DNA from: Zygnema cylindricum
Lineage: Eukaryota; Streptophyta; Zygnematophyceae; Zygnematales; Zygnemataceae
Reading direction: 5' to 3'
NCBI GenBank assembly: GCA_037447655.1
Contig: JBBHKE010001313.1
Coordinates: 1 to 64,000 of the forward strand
DNA: 64,000 nucleotides
Below the pieces are notes generated by a model that saw nothing but the letters and a program-made list of their open reading frames with translations, searched no databases and was not told the DNA's origin. Each line of letters starts with the position of its first letter. Position 1 is the stretch's first letter. Made by a program: the position numbers and the translations under genes. This document shows, piece by piece, positions 28,146 to 38,659 of this stretch.

Positions 28146-29627
28146 TCAAACAAACTCGGCTTCTCCCCTATCCCTTGATTCCGAATACATTTCCACCATG
28201 TCTTCTTCTTCGAGTAGAGTTATCACTGGAGTTTCCACAGCCGAGTCCTTTTCGTTCTGATTTGTACCTGCAAGAATGTCATCTTCTCTAAAACCTGGAT
28301 AGTTAGGAAGCTCAAAGTCATCGGAATTTTCTGACTGAAATCTGATTTTTACTGGCTTCGTATATTTGAAGGGATCCACAGATTTTCCTTCATCCATAAC
28401 TACTAGATGCTTTACTAAGATTATATCTTCCCTTTTTAGATCATAAACTCTATATCCTTTAACATCCTTATCATATCCTAATAAGTATCCCGGTTTTCCT
28501 TTAGGATCTAGGTTCCAATTGGACCGATCAGTATCTAGACTGAATACTTGACTGCCGAAAACCTTTAAGTGAGATATGGCTGGTTTCCGGCCTGTCCATC
28601 TCTCATAAGGTGTTTGATCTTTTAAAGTTGAAGTAAGAACTCTATTCTTGAGGTAATTAGCACAGTTCATTGCTTCTGCCCAAAACCTTTTTCCTATCTT
28701 TTTATCCGACAACATACTTCTAGCACTATCACTTAGTGTTCTATTTAACCTTTCAGCTACCCCATTCTGTTCAGGATTTTCTGGAACTGTCTTTTGGTGT
28801 TGGACCCCATCTTCCCTCAGAAAATCCTCAAACTGGTTAGAAGTATACTCTCCACCATTGTCACTCCTTACTCTCTTGATTGGAGTTTCATGGAGTTTTT
28901 CGCTCCATGCTTTATATTGTCTAAAACAATCCTCAGCTTCTGACTTGTTTTTCAAAAAATACACCCGGGAATAGGGAGACCAATCATCAGTTATAGTCAT
29001 CATAAATCTCTTCCCCCCCGGTGAGGGAACTCTAGCCGGTCCCCAAATATCTGTGTGTACTAGATCTAGAAGTTTTTCTCCCTTGTAGGTGGCTGTTTTA
29101 GGAAAGGGTAATCTGTGTGCTTTACCTTGAGCACACCCACTACAATCACTTATATCATCACTCTCACTGAACTGAATCCCTTCCACCACTCCCATCTTTT
29201 TCATCTCTCTTAACTTATCTAGATTCACATGCCCAAGCCTCTTATGCCACATCATAATATCATGAACACCAGCATAATAAAGTTTCTTCGTTTCATTACT
29301 TAAGATCAGCCTAAACATCCCATGGCTACCTTTCTCAGCAATGAAATAGACATCCTCCTCAAAACTAGCAGTAAAGACTCCTTCCCTAGTGCTAGTGAAA
29401 AAACCCTTATCATCTAATACTGATGTAGAGATAAGGTTTTTGTTCAGCTCCGGAATAAACAATACATTGGAGAATGTTAATATGGATGTCTTTCCTTCTA
29501 CTAACACTTTAAGATCTACCGATCCTACAAGAGTAGTGGTGACTATCCTCCCATCCCCGTACTCTATCTCTACGGTGGGAATCTTTCTTATCTTAGTGAA
29601 CAGGTGCTTATCCTTACACATGTGCAT
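28146..29627 (-). CDS. A1 protease C-terminus, integrase and linker
   Basis: A 493-codon open stretch. It starts just after the protease active site, whose DSG serine codon is TAA here (A2 has TCA). Pre-integrase/zinc region: [30 protein letters not shown] (H-H-C-C). Integrase core: DLVHTDIWGPARVPSPGGKR (first D), VRSDNGGEYTSNQFEDFL (second D), [20 protein letters not shown] (E). Then the VFGSQVFSLD and GYLLGYDKDVKGYRVYD blocks typical of Copia integrase C-termini. It would splice cDNA into nuclear DNA. It ends at a TGA that replaces CGA of the relative. Confidence 0.9.
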   Translation of the reverse strand: MHMCKDKHLFTKIRKIPTVEIEYGDGRIVTTTLVGSVDLKVLVEGKTSILTFSNVLFIPELNKNLISTSVLDDKGFFTSTREGVFTASFEEDVYFIAEKGSHGMFRLILSNETKKLYYAGVHDIMMWHKRLGHVNLDKLREMKKMGVVEGIQFSESDDISDCSGCAQGKAHRLPFPKTATYKGEKLLDLVHTDIWGPARVPSPGGKRFMMTITDDWSPYSRVYFLKNKSEAEDCFRQYKAWSEKLHETPIKRVRSDNGGEYTSNQFEDFLREDGVQHQKTVPENPEQNGVAERLNRTLSDSARSMLSDKKIGKRFWAEAMNCANYLKNRVLTSTLKDQTPYERWTGRKPAISHLKVFGSQVFSLDTDRSNWNLDPKGKPGYLLGYDKDVKGYRVYDLKREDIILVKHLVVMDEGKSVDPFKYTKPVKIRFQSENSDDFELPNYPGFREDDILAGTNQNEKDSAVETPVITLLEEEDMVEMYSESRDRGEAEFV

Positions 29628-29636
29628 TGAGGCACC

Positions 29637-30800
29637 TTAATCTATAATCCAGCCTGCTTCACCTTTCAATCCACCGTAAGCACATTTCTGCCTTCGTGGA
29701 ATTTCGACCTCATTTTTCGCCTCCAACTCCTCATCCAAAAGGAGCTCATCGTCCTCGTCCTCGGATTCCGCCTCAAGTACCTGTGTAACAAGGGCCTTTT
29801 TCTTTCCTCTCGGGGTACCACCGGTCTGCCCCTCCTTTAACCCAAGCTCGGTTAGCTTAGTGCACTCTGCCATATAGTGCCCCGGTTTCTTACAAAAATG
29901 ACATAAACCTTTGGGAGCCCTTGGTTGGAACTCGTCGGTCTGTTTTTTCTGCTCCCTACCCCCATAGTTTCCGACCGGTTTTCGGGAATCCCTATTCCTC
30001 CAATCAGTCGCTGTTGCATAGGCTTGGCCACTCTTTCCTCCCCTTCGGATCTCAATTGTATTCTCTTGAACGAGAATCATCCCTACTACTAAGTTCCATA
30101 TCCACCTTGAGTCAGGCAAGTCCTACACACGGTAAACTATGTTCACGAACTCATCAGGTAATTTCATCAGTAAACAGTTAACCTTTTCTTTTTCACTAAA
30201 ATCTTTTCCCGCACTCTCTAGCTCCATGAAGAGTGTAGCAAGCTCATTGCAAAAATCCAACATATTTCCCCCTTTGTATACATACTCCTTAACTTTCTGA
30301 TCAGCCAACTCTTGTTGCTGAATCGTACCACTTCGGTAAATCTCTATAAGAGCCATCCAAAGATCGGATGCCCTCTCTACCTGCAAATGAGGACATGCAA
30401 GTCCTTGAGTGAGATGGCGTAGGATGAAGTGCTTTGCCGCCATATTGTTGAAGTCCCAGGTTTCAGTATCATTCTCCTCGTTCCTCGGAATAGGTGACAT
30501 GAATGCTAAACCAGTTGCTATTGGTGTGGTCGCCTCCTTCTCCTTTCCTTTGTCCACCACCTCTCCTTCCTTTGTTTCCTCCGTTGAAGGTGAATCCTCT
30601 TTCTTGGTGAATCTGCTTCCTCCAAACCCTGGAGGAATTCCAAGACTTGATGGACGCCCCAATCGTCCACTCACTATCCCCCAAAACCTTTTTTCGCATA
30701 AAGCTCCTATCATCATACTTTCCCAGTATATGAAGCCAGTTCCATTAAAGATTGGTACCCTAGAGGGTGGGCCCATAACCTGAAACTCTGAGACCTCCAT
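29637..30800 (-). pseudogene. A1 Gag, one internal stop
   Basis: Open stretches 30123-30800 and 29637-30119 in the same frame, split by TAG where A2 has CAG. Gag packs element RNA into particles. First Met at 30800 inside the LTR; an internal VMGPPSRVPIFNG overlaps the primer site. UBN2 core: AAKHFILRHLTQGLACPHLQ, ELADQKVKEYVYKGGNMLDF. CCHC knuckle: CHFCKKPGHYMAEC (about 29870-29910). The tail is acidic (EDEDDELLLDEELE). Confidence 0.88.
30766..30780 (-). other. A1 primer-binding site (half tRNA-iMet)
   Basis: Plus strand GGTGGGCCCATAACC, immediately inside the 5' LTR. It is identical to 15 nt of the plant initiator tRNA-Met anticodon arm, so the element RNA would pair with a tRNA fragment ending in the anticodon loop, as in Drosophila copia. 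It also encodes the Gag residues VMGPP. Confidence 0.8.
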
Positions 30801-31829
30801 AAGTCCTCAGAGTGGACAGCTTCCAAGAAGCCTCTAGGATAATCCTGACCCCTTTGTGTTTAAGCAAAAATAACTGCCACCCTGGCAGACAAAAACTCTG
30901 ACCAACTTCACCCCTGTGAAGGCAAGACTCCCCTGAGTTGATAGCAAAAAGAATCTCTGAATTTGCTCCCATGAGTTGTAAGTTATGGAGGGTCAAAGTT
31001 GACCTTTTGTACAGAAGCTCTCTGGGAGAGGGGGTCATATCTTCTAATTTTTCTAAGTCCTATCTCTCTCACAGACTCTATCTACTGATGTACGGAACCA
31101 ATCAGAATTGAGTTTCGTACGCAAAAGTACAGCTGCTGGTGTACTTTATGTACGGACATTGTACAACATGGCCAAAATGTCGACGCATGTCAAATCCGGA
31201 TTCGGTGCCATAATCTCCGGAGATTCCACAATCCAACGGAATTTCGCCACGCGTCATCCGATGTGGCGATGGCCACAAACCGCCGAAATCTTCCTCCGCG
31301 ATCTCGGCGCTAATCCCGGCCGTCCGATTTAATTCGGCTTTAATCGTAGCCGTAATAAATACATGCGCGGTATTTGTTTCATTTACGAAACAAATGCGCG
31401 GTACTGATTTTTGTCCGTACCGTAAGTCGTACATTATTTATTACTGGATCTATGTATCCCGTAATTCCTTTCAGTTAAATGGTTTATCGCACGTATACAT
31501 ATTTAAATAACTATCAAACTATATGCTACGTAACACTACCGCTAGACTTAACGGCTAAGGCTACCAGCTATATCCTATCTGCCGTTCGGAAGGTACAAGG
31601 ATCAAATCCTGCCGCCGGCACATACCTTTTAATTAAATAAATAAACCCTAATATAAAATTCCCGTAAACCTCAGGATAGCCAAGGTAGCCATGGCTCTAG
31701 CTTCCTCTCCAATTTCTCAGTGACTGCGACAAGTTTGAGAGTTGGAGAGAGAAGTTAGAGATAGACTGCCTCGACTTCTATATTTCTTTTCAGACCTAGA
31801 AAATACTAATAAAACCATTAGTTTCTACA
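30781..31829 (-). mobile_element. A1 5' LTR
   Basis: 1049 bp, TG...CA. Promoter GTAC/CCAAT module at about 31090-31170 and the leader hairpin run at about 30785-31030 (minus sense). Confidence 0.92.
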
Positions 31830-31932
31830 CTCCCCTTATTTTCTAGTCAATCTTTAATTTCAGACCACACTTCTCCCTGCAAAAAATTAACTTAGGGGAA
31901 GGCACAGGTTTGGTCATCATATCTGCTACCAT
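31830..31932 (-). mobile_element. extra Copia A internal 3' end (tandem)
   Basis: Polypurine tract and the last codons of pol, matching 26428-26530. It lies outside the A1 5' LTR, so the order is LTR-internal-LTR-internal. It is then cut and joined to chromovirus G2 sequence. Confidence 0.88.
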
Positions 31933-31934
31933 CT

Positions 31935-33153
31935 ATACTCCTCGAATTCGTGTTGTAGGTTGTCAAGTTGATGTTGGAGCTACTCACAACGAGTCTCCAG
32001 CAGCGGAATATGGTGGTCGGCCGCTGCCAAGCGTCTCCGAGTGATTCGCTCCCGAACCTGGTCCTCCCCTTCCTCCGGTGCCTCCGCTGGTGCCTCGGGT
32101 TACAGCAGAATGGCTGCCGGTGCAGGTTCTTCTGGTGCCGGAGCTTGGGGAGCTTTGGGCTCCTCGGCTTGCTGTGCCCTTTTTGCCACCCCCTCTGCTA
32201 GTTCCCACCGCGGTACTTTCCTTAATTTAAAGGAAACGTGTTTCCTGACGGCTCGGGCCCGCTGCAGAGCGTTCTTCCGGCCAACTTGAGTGCCTGTACC
32301 TCGGGTGGAACCTCCGCCCGAGAAATGATGTCATGCAGACGAACATCCCACGGGTGATAACGACGGAGTAACCCAGGAACGTGCACCCTGTACCGATAGT
32401 GCTCTTCAACTACTTCCACAAATGGCAGGGCACGAGGGTTTAATTGTACGTAACCCTTATGGTTGTTCCCCAGGTCCTTCGTTCTCATGAAATTCCTGGC
32501 TAGCTGTGACTGCACGTCGGCGGGGATATAGATAGGGTCTCGAGGTTTTCCTGTGCGCCATGTTGCAAGCCATTTCGAAGGGTTCCAATACAGGCGCTTG
32601 GCGAAGTTGAAGGTAGGGTCCGGATGACGAGTGTCCATAGGAGATGGAAAGAGGTAATCGGGGATTTCCTCTTCCTACTCACTTTCCCCGTCCGTGTCCC
32701 CTCTTTCCCTTATGAGGAGAAATACCTCGTCTCGGCTAGGGTATTGTGCTCTCGCCTTCTTCTCGGAGCTTACCGAGGACTGCTCGTTCGCGGTGCTCTC
32801 CTTATTAAGGTCCCTCATCACCTCCAGATCGGAGGCACGCTCCTCAATTTGCGGGGGTGTCGCTTCCCGTTCTGGCTCCTCCGCATCCGAAATCTCATGG
32901 TCTTCCTCATCCTCCTGATCCCCTTCCTGGAGTGGGTTTTACTCGGGGTCTTGTGAATTTCGCTGGTCTCCCCTGGCCCTGCCACGCTACTAGGTGTCTC
33001 CTCTAGTTGAGGAATTGCCTCTAATCCCCTCCTCCTATCTCCCTCTACCATGGCCTCTGCCGCCTCTAACAATCTATCCGGGCGGGGTACATCTCCTCGC
33101 CCTACCCATAACAGTCTCCTTCTTTTTGGCGGTGGAGAAGACGACGATGCCAT
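31935..33153 (-). CDS. G2 ORF3, unknown protein (frameshifted)
   Basis: Starts MASSSSPPPKRRRLLWVGRG at 33153, 20 bp below the end of the chromodomain frame, with a KRRR nuclear-localisation-like patch. A second open stretch, 32222-32638, holds FNFAKRLYWNPSKWLATWRT, DLGNNHKGYVQLNPRALPFV, VEEHYRYRVHVPGLLRRYHP and WDVRLHDII. Near 31940-31985 the sense strand reads LQHQLDNLQHEFEEYR, which looks like a coiled coil. The parts are in different frames. The gene is retained in G1 with amino-acid-level conservation. I do not recognise the family. Confidence 0.6.
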
Positions 33154-33174
33154 GGATGTTGTGGCGTCGGATAA

Positions 33175-34440
33175 TTATGGTAGTTCGAGATGGGAAGGTA
33201 AGTTGGTTGTACAGAGTGAAGCACTCTCTAATCTGCCTGGACTAGGTTGGTCGCGAAGGTGGATGGCGACTTTAGTACAGAGGGTTGAGGGTTTCACGTT
33301 TGGATTCTGCGAAGCGTCGCAGCGTACAAGGGTATCGCAGCGTCCAATATTTATAAAACTACCCTGCTGCAGCGGAACCAAGGGTTCGTTGTCACCAATG
33401 TGGTGAAACACAATTGCTCCGTTGCGCTTTCCTGTCAGCACAGCGGTGGCACTGCATTCCTCTGACGGCACCGTAACAATGCTGCGCTGCGGTGGCTGCG
33501 CCGCTGTATTGCTGCAGTGCGGCAACATCGTCGCTGCGTTTCTTCCCCGCGTCCCTAATATAATTGTGATGGTTGCGACACTGTGATTCGTTCCTTTACC
33601 GCGGCCGATGCGATTGCCCCTCCGGTGAAGTTGAGTGTCCTCACTCTTTTGAAAACTGCGCAATAACTCAAGAGAATGCAGATCTTCCTCATTCACCCAA
33701 GAGTCGTCCTCAGCTCCGTAGCCCTTCCAACGCACCAGATACTGGTTGGTGTTGGAATTCCGAGAGCGGCGCAACTGAAGGATCTCCTCCACCTCATACT
33801 CGTCCGAGGTACCGTGAATAAGGGGCAAAGGAGTATTCCGCCATCGATTAGAAAACATCTTATCAAGGTCTCGAAATGGTTTAAGCAGGGAAACATAGAA
33901 GACATTGTGGATATGCCACTCCTTTGGAATATCCAACTTATATGCCACCTCACCCACACGTGACAGAACCGTGAATGGGCGCGTGAATTTCGGTGCTAAT
34001 TTCTTTGAGAGGGCACGCGGTAAGGAGAGGTTTGCCATATTAAGGCAAACATTATCACCCACGCTGAAAACGGTTTCCTTCCGGTGAGAGTCGGCCTGCA
34101 ACTTTTGACGATCCTGTGCCACTTGGAGTGCCTTCGCCGCCTTTTCCACGTTCCCTTGCAACGTTTTGGCAAAGTCCAGAGCTGCCGGCGAAGGGCAGTC
34201 CACGACCAATAAGTTTTGTGGAAGGGTGGGTTGTCGTCTATTGAAGGAGAATGGCGTAGCATTCGTGGGCGAGTGCACCGCACTGTTTTACGCCACCTCA
34301 ATCGTTGTTAGATGGTTTACCCAATCCGTTTGGTGCACCGAAACATAAGCCCGCAACGCCTCCTCCAAAGTCTGATTCACCCTCTCAGTCTGACCATCCG
34401 TTTGAGGGTGGTAAGCTGTGGACATGGCCAGCTACGTTCC
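33175..34440 (-). pseudogene. G2 integrase C-terminus and chromodomain
   Basis: The 33175-34278 frame holds the integrase C-terminal region (SLPRALSKKLAPKFTRPFTV, EVAYKLDIPKEWHIHNVFYV, SLLKPFRD). A chromodomain follows: YEVEEILQLRRS..YLVRWKGYGAEDDSWVNEEDLH at about 33690-33810, which would bind methylated histone tails and steer insertion into heterochromatin. There is a long divergent tail after it. A stop or frameshift separates it from the core upstream ([14 protein letters not shown] region near 34350-34420). Confidence 0.85.
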
Positions 34441-35280
34441 ACACAGCTCGAACACACTTCTCCAAAAGTGACTCACAAATTTTCGATCCCGGTCGCTGAC
34501 GATCCTCTTTGGGAGTCGGTGATGGCGGAATATCTCTCGAAAGAATAAGTCTGCCACATCTCTCGCTGTGGCTGTGGTTGTTGTGGGTAAGAAATGGGCC
34601 ATTTTCGTCAAGTAATCCACGACGACGAAAATAGAGTCATAACCTTCCTTGGTCAACAGGAGAGCAACGATGAAGTCCATCGAAATCGCTTCCCAAGGAG
34701 TAGATGGTATCGGAAGGGATTGTAACAGACCCTGGTGATCTGATTCTGATTTGTTTATGTTACGGGAGTCACACGTCCGGACATACTCCGCAATGTCCCG
34801 AGTCATGTTTGGCCAATAACACGCCTTAGCGACACGTGCGGTTGTTTTATCCCGGCCGAAATGTCCACTGAGCGGTTCATCATGACTTATTTTAAGTATC
34901 GAATGACGTAGCTCTCGGTTTGTCGGAACATAAAGTCTCGCTGTTAGACTTGGTCTGTATCGCCACATACCATTAGCAGTGCGAACTAATACCTTCCGAT
35001 TTATCAGTTCTTTTAATGTCTTGTCTTCGTCATACGCTACCTTGATTCTACTCAGCCACAGCTCGTCCACTTGCACCGTAATAGTGACTGCGCTGAGTTC
35101 CGGATCTTGCGCTGCGTCCGACGCTGCGGTGTTCTTTTTCACAGAGCTCACGTCTACAGCCTGCGATGTTTGCGATCGTTGCTGTGCCACAGGAGCAGCG
35201 ACTCCGGGTCTTCTAGACAGCGCATCCGTCGGATTCGTCTTACCCGGCTTATACTCAATGACAAGTTCCAGCCCGAATGT
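34432..35280 (-). pseudogene. G2 integrase zinc domain and catalytic core
   Basis: HDEPLSGHFGRDKTTARVAK, then YYW-like CYWPNMTRDIAEYVRTCDSR (the second Cys of the zinc pair is Arg; G1 has Cys), AISMDFIVALLLTKEGYDSI (first D), IVSDRDRKFVSHFWRSVFEL (second D). It ends at a stop after LCGT. Confidence 0.85.
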
Positions 35281-36679
35281 CTACAGAAATGTCATCCATC
35301 GCACTTGTTTCTTTGACAACTTCGGTTGTGTTTGCAGGTACTGCAGGGCGTGGTGATCCGTGATAATTGTTATCCGTTTCCTTTGAACGTAACATTTCCA
35401 AAATTCTAGCGCGTTGATGATCGCAATTGTAAACTTTTCATGGGTGTCCCAGTTAAGCTCCGCTGCCTTTAGCTTTCGACTGTTGTAGGCAATGGGTTGT
35501 TGGCCTTTTTTTGATCCTAAATAAGGATCGCTCCAATAGCCGTATCGCTGATGTTTGTAATTATCGTCCAAGGTAAGCCCGGGTCGGGAACAGCCAACAC
35601 AAGGGCGGTAACCAACCGCTCCTTTAGTGTGTTAAAAGCTGCCCCTTGCGCTAGTTTCCATTCGTAGGGCACGTCGTTCTTGAGCAATTCTGTGAGTGGT
35701 GCAGCAATTTTTGTGAAACCTTCGACAAAACGTCGATAGTAGGAGCATAATTCCAGAAAGCTCCGCAATTCCGTAATATTCACCGGCTGCGGCCACTCCT
35801 TCACTGCCCTCGTTTTGCTCGGATCTACCGCGATTCCGTTCCGGCTCACCACATGGCCCAGAAAATCAATTTTCTCCTTCAAGAAGTCACATTTACTCCT
35901 CTTTGCGTACAACTTATTTTCCCGAAGGATTTGTAAGACCGTGCGTAGGGCTTCATGTGATCCTCCAGCGTTCAACTATACACCAAGATGTCGTCGAGAA
36001 AGACGATTACAAACGCATCCAGATATTGCCGGAAAATGGAGTTCATCAGATGCATAAAAGTCGCCGGCGAATTAGTCAACCCGAACGGCATTACCCGAAA
36101 TTGGAAATGGCCATACCGCGTTCTAAATGCTGTCTTTTCCACATCCTCCTCGGCAATTCAAATCGAGTGATAACCGCTCCGCAAATCTATCTTCGATAAA
36201 TATTTAGCACCTCGAAGTCGATCCAACAATTCGTCAATTCTCGGTAAAGGGTACGCATTCTTCACCGTTAACTTGTTTAGCACTCGGTAGTCCACACACA
36301 TACGAAAACCTCCATCTTTTTTATTCACGAACAGAACGGGAGCTCCATACGGTGACTTGCTCGGTTCTATTGCTCCGGCTTCGACCAACTCCGCGAGATG
36401 CTTTTTGAGTACGTCTAATTCGGTGTAACTCATCTTGTACATCTGATTAGCTGGGGGTACCGCTTCGGGAACAAGTTCTATCTTGTGGTCTACTTCGCGC
36501 TTTGGAGGTAAGCCCTCGGGGAGCTTCAGGGGAAAAACATCTACGTACTCCTCGAGAAGTTTTGTCACGACTTTCGAGGCCTCTTCGGAAGTCTTTTCGG
36601 TGTCGTCTCTTTCTTTTGAGTCGAAGTCGGAGTCCTTCTTCTTCCATTCCTCCGGAATCTCCTCCTTCGCCTCCTCCAA
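35281..36679 (-). pseudogene. G2 reverse transcriptase and RNase H
   Basis: RT start: [60 protein letters not shown] and [13 protein letters not shown]. Then a stop, [19 protein letters not shown] and the catalytic FLDDILVY (about 35975-36000). The thumb follows ([19 protein letters not shown]) and RNase H (QPIAYNSRKLKAAELNWDTH, ITIITDHHALQYLQTQPKLS). Four or more frameshifts or stops. Confidence 0.88.
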
Positions 36680-36682
36680 GGG

Positions 36683-38120
36683 CTAGACGACCGCTACTCC
36701 AATAGTTTCCCCTTTTCTGAGTGCCCTCTTAAGTTGTAAGGCTGAAAGTAGGCGTCCCTCTTCCGCTCCTTTACCAGCCGCTCCCGCTTTTACCTCAAAC
36801 TCTTCTTCACCCTTCTTCACTCTCATGGCCCCACTTCTCCAATCGATCGTCGGATTCCATTTTTGCAGCCACGGCTTCCCCAAAATTACCTCATGGTCCC
36901 CAAGAGGTAATACATGAAGAGTGTCGTACCATCGGAATTTCCCGATTCCGACGCGTAACCTCGTAGTACGATGGGTAATGGATAAGGAACTTCCGTCTGC
37001 CAATTGTACCGATTGATGATCCTTAAGCACCACGAGAGGAAGTTTCAACTTTTTCACCGTCGCCTCGTTGATGAAATTTCGCGATGCTCCGGAGTCCACC
37101 ATGAAGCTAGTTGCGCATACTCCGATTTGTCCCCGAAATATCAAAGGGTCTCCTCCTTCACCGGCTAACCTCATGACGTTAAGTTTCCTCTTTCCTGGAT
37201 TTTTCCGTTTTGGACATTCTTGGGCCATATGGTCCGGGGAACAGCACTGGAGGCATAAGCCATTTTGCCTCCTTAGTTGGAGCTCCTCGGGGGACAAGTT
37301 GTTGGCCTTGGTCTTTATCGTTTTCTTCTTTTTCCGTAGCACGTTGACCACCTCCTTATCCTCATCAATTGCTCCGAGCTCCATGGAAGTTGGACCATCG
37401 TCTCGGCAACCCCCTCCACCGCTACTCGACCCATAATGATAAGGTCGTCGGAAGGTGAAGTCGACTGAATCGGTCCGCTCAGCAAACTGAATGATTGTTG
37501 AGAGACTTGGAGTTGTGCTTTCCCGAGGGAGCCATTGTTCCACATCCCTATGAATGGATGATTTAAGCCCCTTCACGTAGCGATCCACAGCTTCATCCTC
37601 CGTCATCGTAGGTATTTGAACCTTACACTCCTAAAACCGTTGCGTAAACTCCAACACCGAAGTTCGTTCCTTCAGCACTACGATCTTATCTCTTGCTGCC
37701 TTAACCGTATTAAGAGGCTGCCAAGCGTCACGGAGGAATTGAACGCAGAGAGCCCAAACGGTCGGTATCTCATCATTCTCCACCAATGTCCTCCACCATG
37801 CTCCCGCTGCCCCCTTAAGAAGACCACCCGCGTAGTGAATCTTCTCACGGTCCGATAGGCTAGGAAAATTCTCGAGATAATTCGCAACGGAGAATAGCCA
37901 CGTGTCTAGGTTCTTGTGCCTTGCAGAGTCGAACTCGTCGCGAAGTCTTAATTTCGGTCTCCTGTAGTCCCTCTCCATTCCTCCATGAGGTCCCTCGCCA
38001 AGATGAGATTCCAAAGCTGCGACGGTGTTGCTCAGCTGCGCGTTCTGTAATCTAACGCTTTCTAACTCCCTGAGAACTCGCGCTAACATTTCCGTAGTGG
38101 ACACGCCGTGTTCGTCCATA
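36683..38120 (-). pseudogene. G2 Gag and aspartic protease
   Basis: Start chosen at 38120 (MDEHGVSTTEMLARVLRELE), 20 bp inside the primer site. A coiled-coil-like N-terminus leads into the retrotransposon Gag core (NLDTWLFSVANYLENFPSLS..WWRTLV). One TAG at about 37632. The frame 36683-37606 continues with the knuckle CLQCCSPDHMAQEC (about 37210-37255) and the protease FMVDSGASRNFI (DSG, about 37065-37110). It ends at a stop just before the RT frame. Confidence 0.87.
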
Positions 38121-38140
38121 CTGTCGTGTAACGTGAAAAA

Positions 38141-38152
38141 GCTATGATACCA
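38141..38152 (-). other. G2 primer-binding site (tRNA-iMet 3' end)
   Basis: The minus strand reads TGGTATCATAGC, one mismatch from the TGGTATCAGAGC complement of the initiator tRNA-Met 3' end, one base from the LTR. It differs from the half-tRNA site of the Copia elements. Confidence 0.8.
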
Positions 38153-38153
38153 G

Positions 38154-38648
38154 TGTAAAAGGAACAAGAAATGAAAGTACCACAGTACACCACAATGCAC
38201 AGCGGAAGGCTCCAAGGATCTTTCCGTAGCAACAGCAGGCGCACACAGCAGTGACAGGCAAGGTTACAATTTATTACTCAAGAGAGGATTACAAGATTCA
38301 GCACTCGCTGCGAAGGTCTACACAAAGAGTCTGTATCGTACTACGTCTGTCTCACTATTTGAACTAACAAATTGCTAGTGAACCCAATACTGTACAAATG
38401 TACACGTGGACCTTCGCAGTCAACCCATATCTATCGAAGGTATCCTTCTAGAAATATACGGTTAAATCTACATTCTGCGACGTTGCTATACTACCACGCT
38501 GCGTTGCTATGCTGCGCTACGCTATTCTACTAAGTTGCTATGCTGCTATGTTGCGCTGATCTGGAATCGCAGCTGCGCTGCTCTGCGACCGCAACTATAG
38601 CAACCGAGTTTCTAGCCACTAAGTACCCAACCTTGTAACAGTGTTACA
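38154..38648 (-). mobile_element. G2 5' LTR
   Basis: Plus strand TGTAAAAGG...TGTTACA, aligned with G1 LTR pieces at 16086-16538 and 13514-13791. Confidence 0.75.
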
Positions 38649-38659
38649 CTGTGCCTCCA

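Larger units (their letters stand above)
25379..31829 (-). mobile_element. Copia element A1, nearly full length
   Basis: Two 1049-bp LTRs (25379-26427 and 30781-31829) starting TGTAGAAACT and ending TTTCA in the element sense, primer site 30766-30780, and all Gag-Pol domains in order on the minus strand. A left flank GTACT (25374-25378) is visible. The right flank is not host DNA but more A internal sequence (31830-31932), so the right duplication is not visible. Confidence 0.92.
31933..38648 (-). mobile_element. chromovirus G2 (Ty3/Gypsy), 3' LTR missing
   Basis: Minus-strand order: 5' LTR (38154-38648), primer site, Gag, protease, RT, RNase H, integrase with chromodomain, then ORF3. Its 3' end is lost at 31932/31933. 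It sits in element C between A1 and the C integrase. Confidence 0.9.

Noticed and set aside
33573-34087. Plus-strand ORFs antisense to the G2 integrase region
   Set aside because: Shadows of the minus-strand pol gene.
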